Positions 63,043 through 64,000 of a stretch of 64,000 nucleotides of DNA are shown here, one piece after another (within the stretch, counting starts at the first letter, position 1; every line of letters starts with the position of its first letter). The notes beneath the pieces were generated by a model. That model was not told where the DNA came from. It searched no databases and was given only the letters and a program-made list of their open reading frames with translations. Source of the DNA: an uncultured Peptostreptococcaceae bacterium (lineage in GTDB: Bacteria; Bacillota; Clostridia; Peptostreptococcales; Anaerovoracaceae); NCBI GenBank assembly GCA_905235115.1, contig CAJOKT010000004.1, forward strand, positions 1-64,000, written 5' to 3'. The position numbers and the translations under genes were made by a program.

Positions 63043-63074
63043 CACCACCGTACGTGCCGTTCGGCATACGGCTG
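63043..63074 (-). ncRNA. Group II intron domain V
   Basis: A 32-34-base hairpin with AGCCGTATGCC and GGCACGTACGGT arms, a GAAC loop and the AGC triad; it starts two bases after the restored stop codon of the maturase, as expected for the end of domain IV. Confidence 0.7.
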
Positions 63075-63095
63075 TTCAACCCAATAAGTAGTAAT

Positions 63096-64000
63096 CTACA
63101 CAGCTGAGAAGTCCTCGCCTTGCGAGGATTTCTTTGCTGATGAGGCATAATCCTGTGGTCTTTGCAACCGCTGGTCACCAAATCCTACAGACTGTTTTGC
63201 CATCCACTCGGGTGCTCCGAGTTTACGCAATCCCCAAAATCGCTTCTCGCTCTTCTTCCATTGCTTCCATATGACTATTCTCATGCGTGTTCTCAGATGC
63301 TCATCGATTCTTATGAGCACAGTTTTCATGTTTCCCATTCTGTAGTAGTTAATCCATCCGCGGATGACCTGGTTGAGTTTCTCTATTCTGTCATCCATAC
63401 TGGTTGACCAGCTCCTGTTAGTGAGGTTCTTGAGCTTGCGCTTGAATCTTTCAACTGAGTCCTGATGAGGCCTTGCCTTCCATTCCTCGCGGTCTTTCCA
63501 AAATCCGAATCCGAGGTATTTGAGGTTGCTCGGCCTCGTGACTTTCGTCTTAGTCATGTTGACCTTCAGTCCGAGCTTCTTCTCTATCCATTTCGTTATT
63601 GTGTGCATGACTCTGTTCGCGGCAGCACTGCTGCCCACCGCGATGATGCAATCGTCTGCATATCTCACGAAGTGGAGTCCTCTTGCTTCGAGTTCCTTGT
63701 CCAGTTCATTGAGCATGATGTTAGACAAGAGCGGCGAGAGGTTTCCGCCTTGCGGTGTTCCTTTCTCCGTTGCTTCATACCTTCCCTGTACCATCACACC
63801 TGCTTTGAGGTATTTGTGGATAAGTGATTCTGTATCTCCGTCGTCGATTATCCCGTGTACAAGGTACATGAGTTTGTCCTGTGGGACATTGTCGAAGAAC
63901 TTCTCGAGGTCGATGTCCACGATGTACGTGTATCCGTCATTGAGGTATTCGAGCAGTTTGATGACTGCCTGTTGTGCTTTGCGCTTAGGTCTGAAGCCGT
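63096..64000 (-). CDS. ltrA: Group II intron reverse transcriptase/maturase, partial and C-terminally frameshifted
   Basis: The frame is open to the right edge (reading GFRPKRKAQQAV at the boundary). Reverse transcriptase motifs are clear: GTPQGGNLSPLLSNIMLNEL, HFVRYADDCIIAVGSS and KVTRPSNLKYLGFGF, then the maturase domain (IRGWINYYRMGNMK, RIVIWKQWKKSEKR). After SVGFGDQRLQR the frame runs into PQDYASSAKK and a stop at 63096-63098. The other frame from about 63169 reads VAKTTGLCLISKEILARRGL and on to SCVDYYLLG and a TGA at 63076-63078, the usual family ending. One missing G explains this. Confidence 0.85.
   Translation of the reverse strand, partial: GFRPKRKAQQAVIKLLEYLNDGYTYIVDIDLEKFFDNVPQDKLMYLVHGIIDDGDTESLIHKYLKAGVMVQGRYEATEKGTPQGGNLSPLLSNIMLNELDKELEARGLHFVRYADDCIIAVGSSAAANRVMHTITKWIEKKLGLKVNMTKTKVTRPSNLKYLGFGFWKDREEWKARPHQDSVERFKRKLKNLTNRSWSTSMDDRIEKLNQVIRGWINYYRMGNMKTVLIRIDEHLRTRMRIVIWKQWKKSEKRFWGLRKLGAPEWMAKQSVGFGDQRLQRPQDYASSAKKSSQGEDFSAV

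Larger units (their letters stand above)
63011..64000 (-). mobile_element. Group II intron, 3' part (5' part beyond the window)
   Basis: The right end holds an intron-encoded reverse transcriptase followed by RNA-domain signatures. Right after the expected end of the protein, minus-strand AGCCGTATGCC-GAAC-GGCACGTACGGT (63043-63074) has the shape and AGC triad of domain V. The next segment folds as GGGGCTA/TAGCCCC and ends CCTACTCGAT, as domain VI and the 3' splice end do. The 3' boundary is put at about 63011. It lies just upstream of the small secreted gene and reads towards it. Confidence 0.8.

Overview
The window reads as a chromosomal segment of a low-to-moderate GC, Gram-positive anaerobe, most likely Bacillota, class Clostridia. 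Supporting signs are a dimer-type glycyl-tRNA synthetase, pyruvate phosphate dikinase, a Clostridia-style split transketolase, FtsEX with an M23 hydrolase, a YdjGHI-like envelope module, LCP and CW_2 cell-wall proteins, and strong GGAGG ribosome sites throughout. The exact genus cannot be read from the sequence. Most genes lie on the minus strand.

1-1.9 kb is an accessory scrap: the tail of an unknown gene, a DUF4417 gene, a broken HNH/Endo VII-type nuclease toxin gene and an intact small gene placed like its immunity partner, closed by a bidirectional terminator. 1.9-24 kb is housekeeping: ppdK, glyQS, a helical-repeat protein, then recO-era-phoH-cdd-ybeY, an iron alcohol dehydrogenase, rpsU-yqeY (plus strand), a HIT protein with mtaB-prmA-merR, glpK, hemW-lepA, two unknowns, pta and a TSUP exporter. 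24-38 kb holds rpsB-tsf, an AGCS symporter, an LCP gene translationally coupled to thrS, a 48-residue membrane peptide, the ydjI-ydjG-ydjH-like module, maf-mscL, an acyl-ACP thioesterase, xth and tRNA-Pro(CGG).

38-58.6 kb holds an ABC exporter, a LOG-family protein, recX, a phosphopantetheinyl transferase, a TrpR-like regulator, recJ, an M23 hydrolase with ftsX-ftsE, a degenerate P-loop protein, the split transketolase, nnrD, mgtE with an upstream short ORF, a 0.35 kb array of palindromic repeats, gdhA, addA and gpmI. 58.6-64 kb looks like a more AT-rich surface/accessory region: a protease-less cell-wall protein and a subtilase that share the same propeptide, a small secreted protein, and the 3' end of a group II intron whose reverse transcriptase is frameshifted near its C-terminus.

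The parts most worth a second look are the propeptide-sharing subtilase pair, the palindromic array with its related dispersed motifs, the mgtE leader ORF, the 22-residue proline-punctuated repeats beside glyQS, and the decayed toxin with an intact neighbour. All functional statements rest on reading motifs by eye; no database search was possible.
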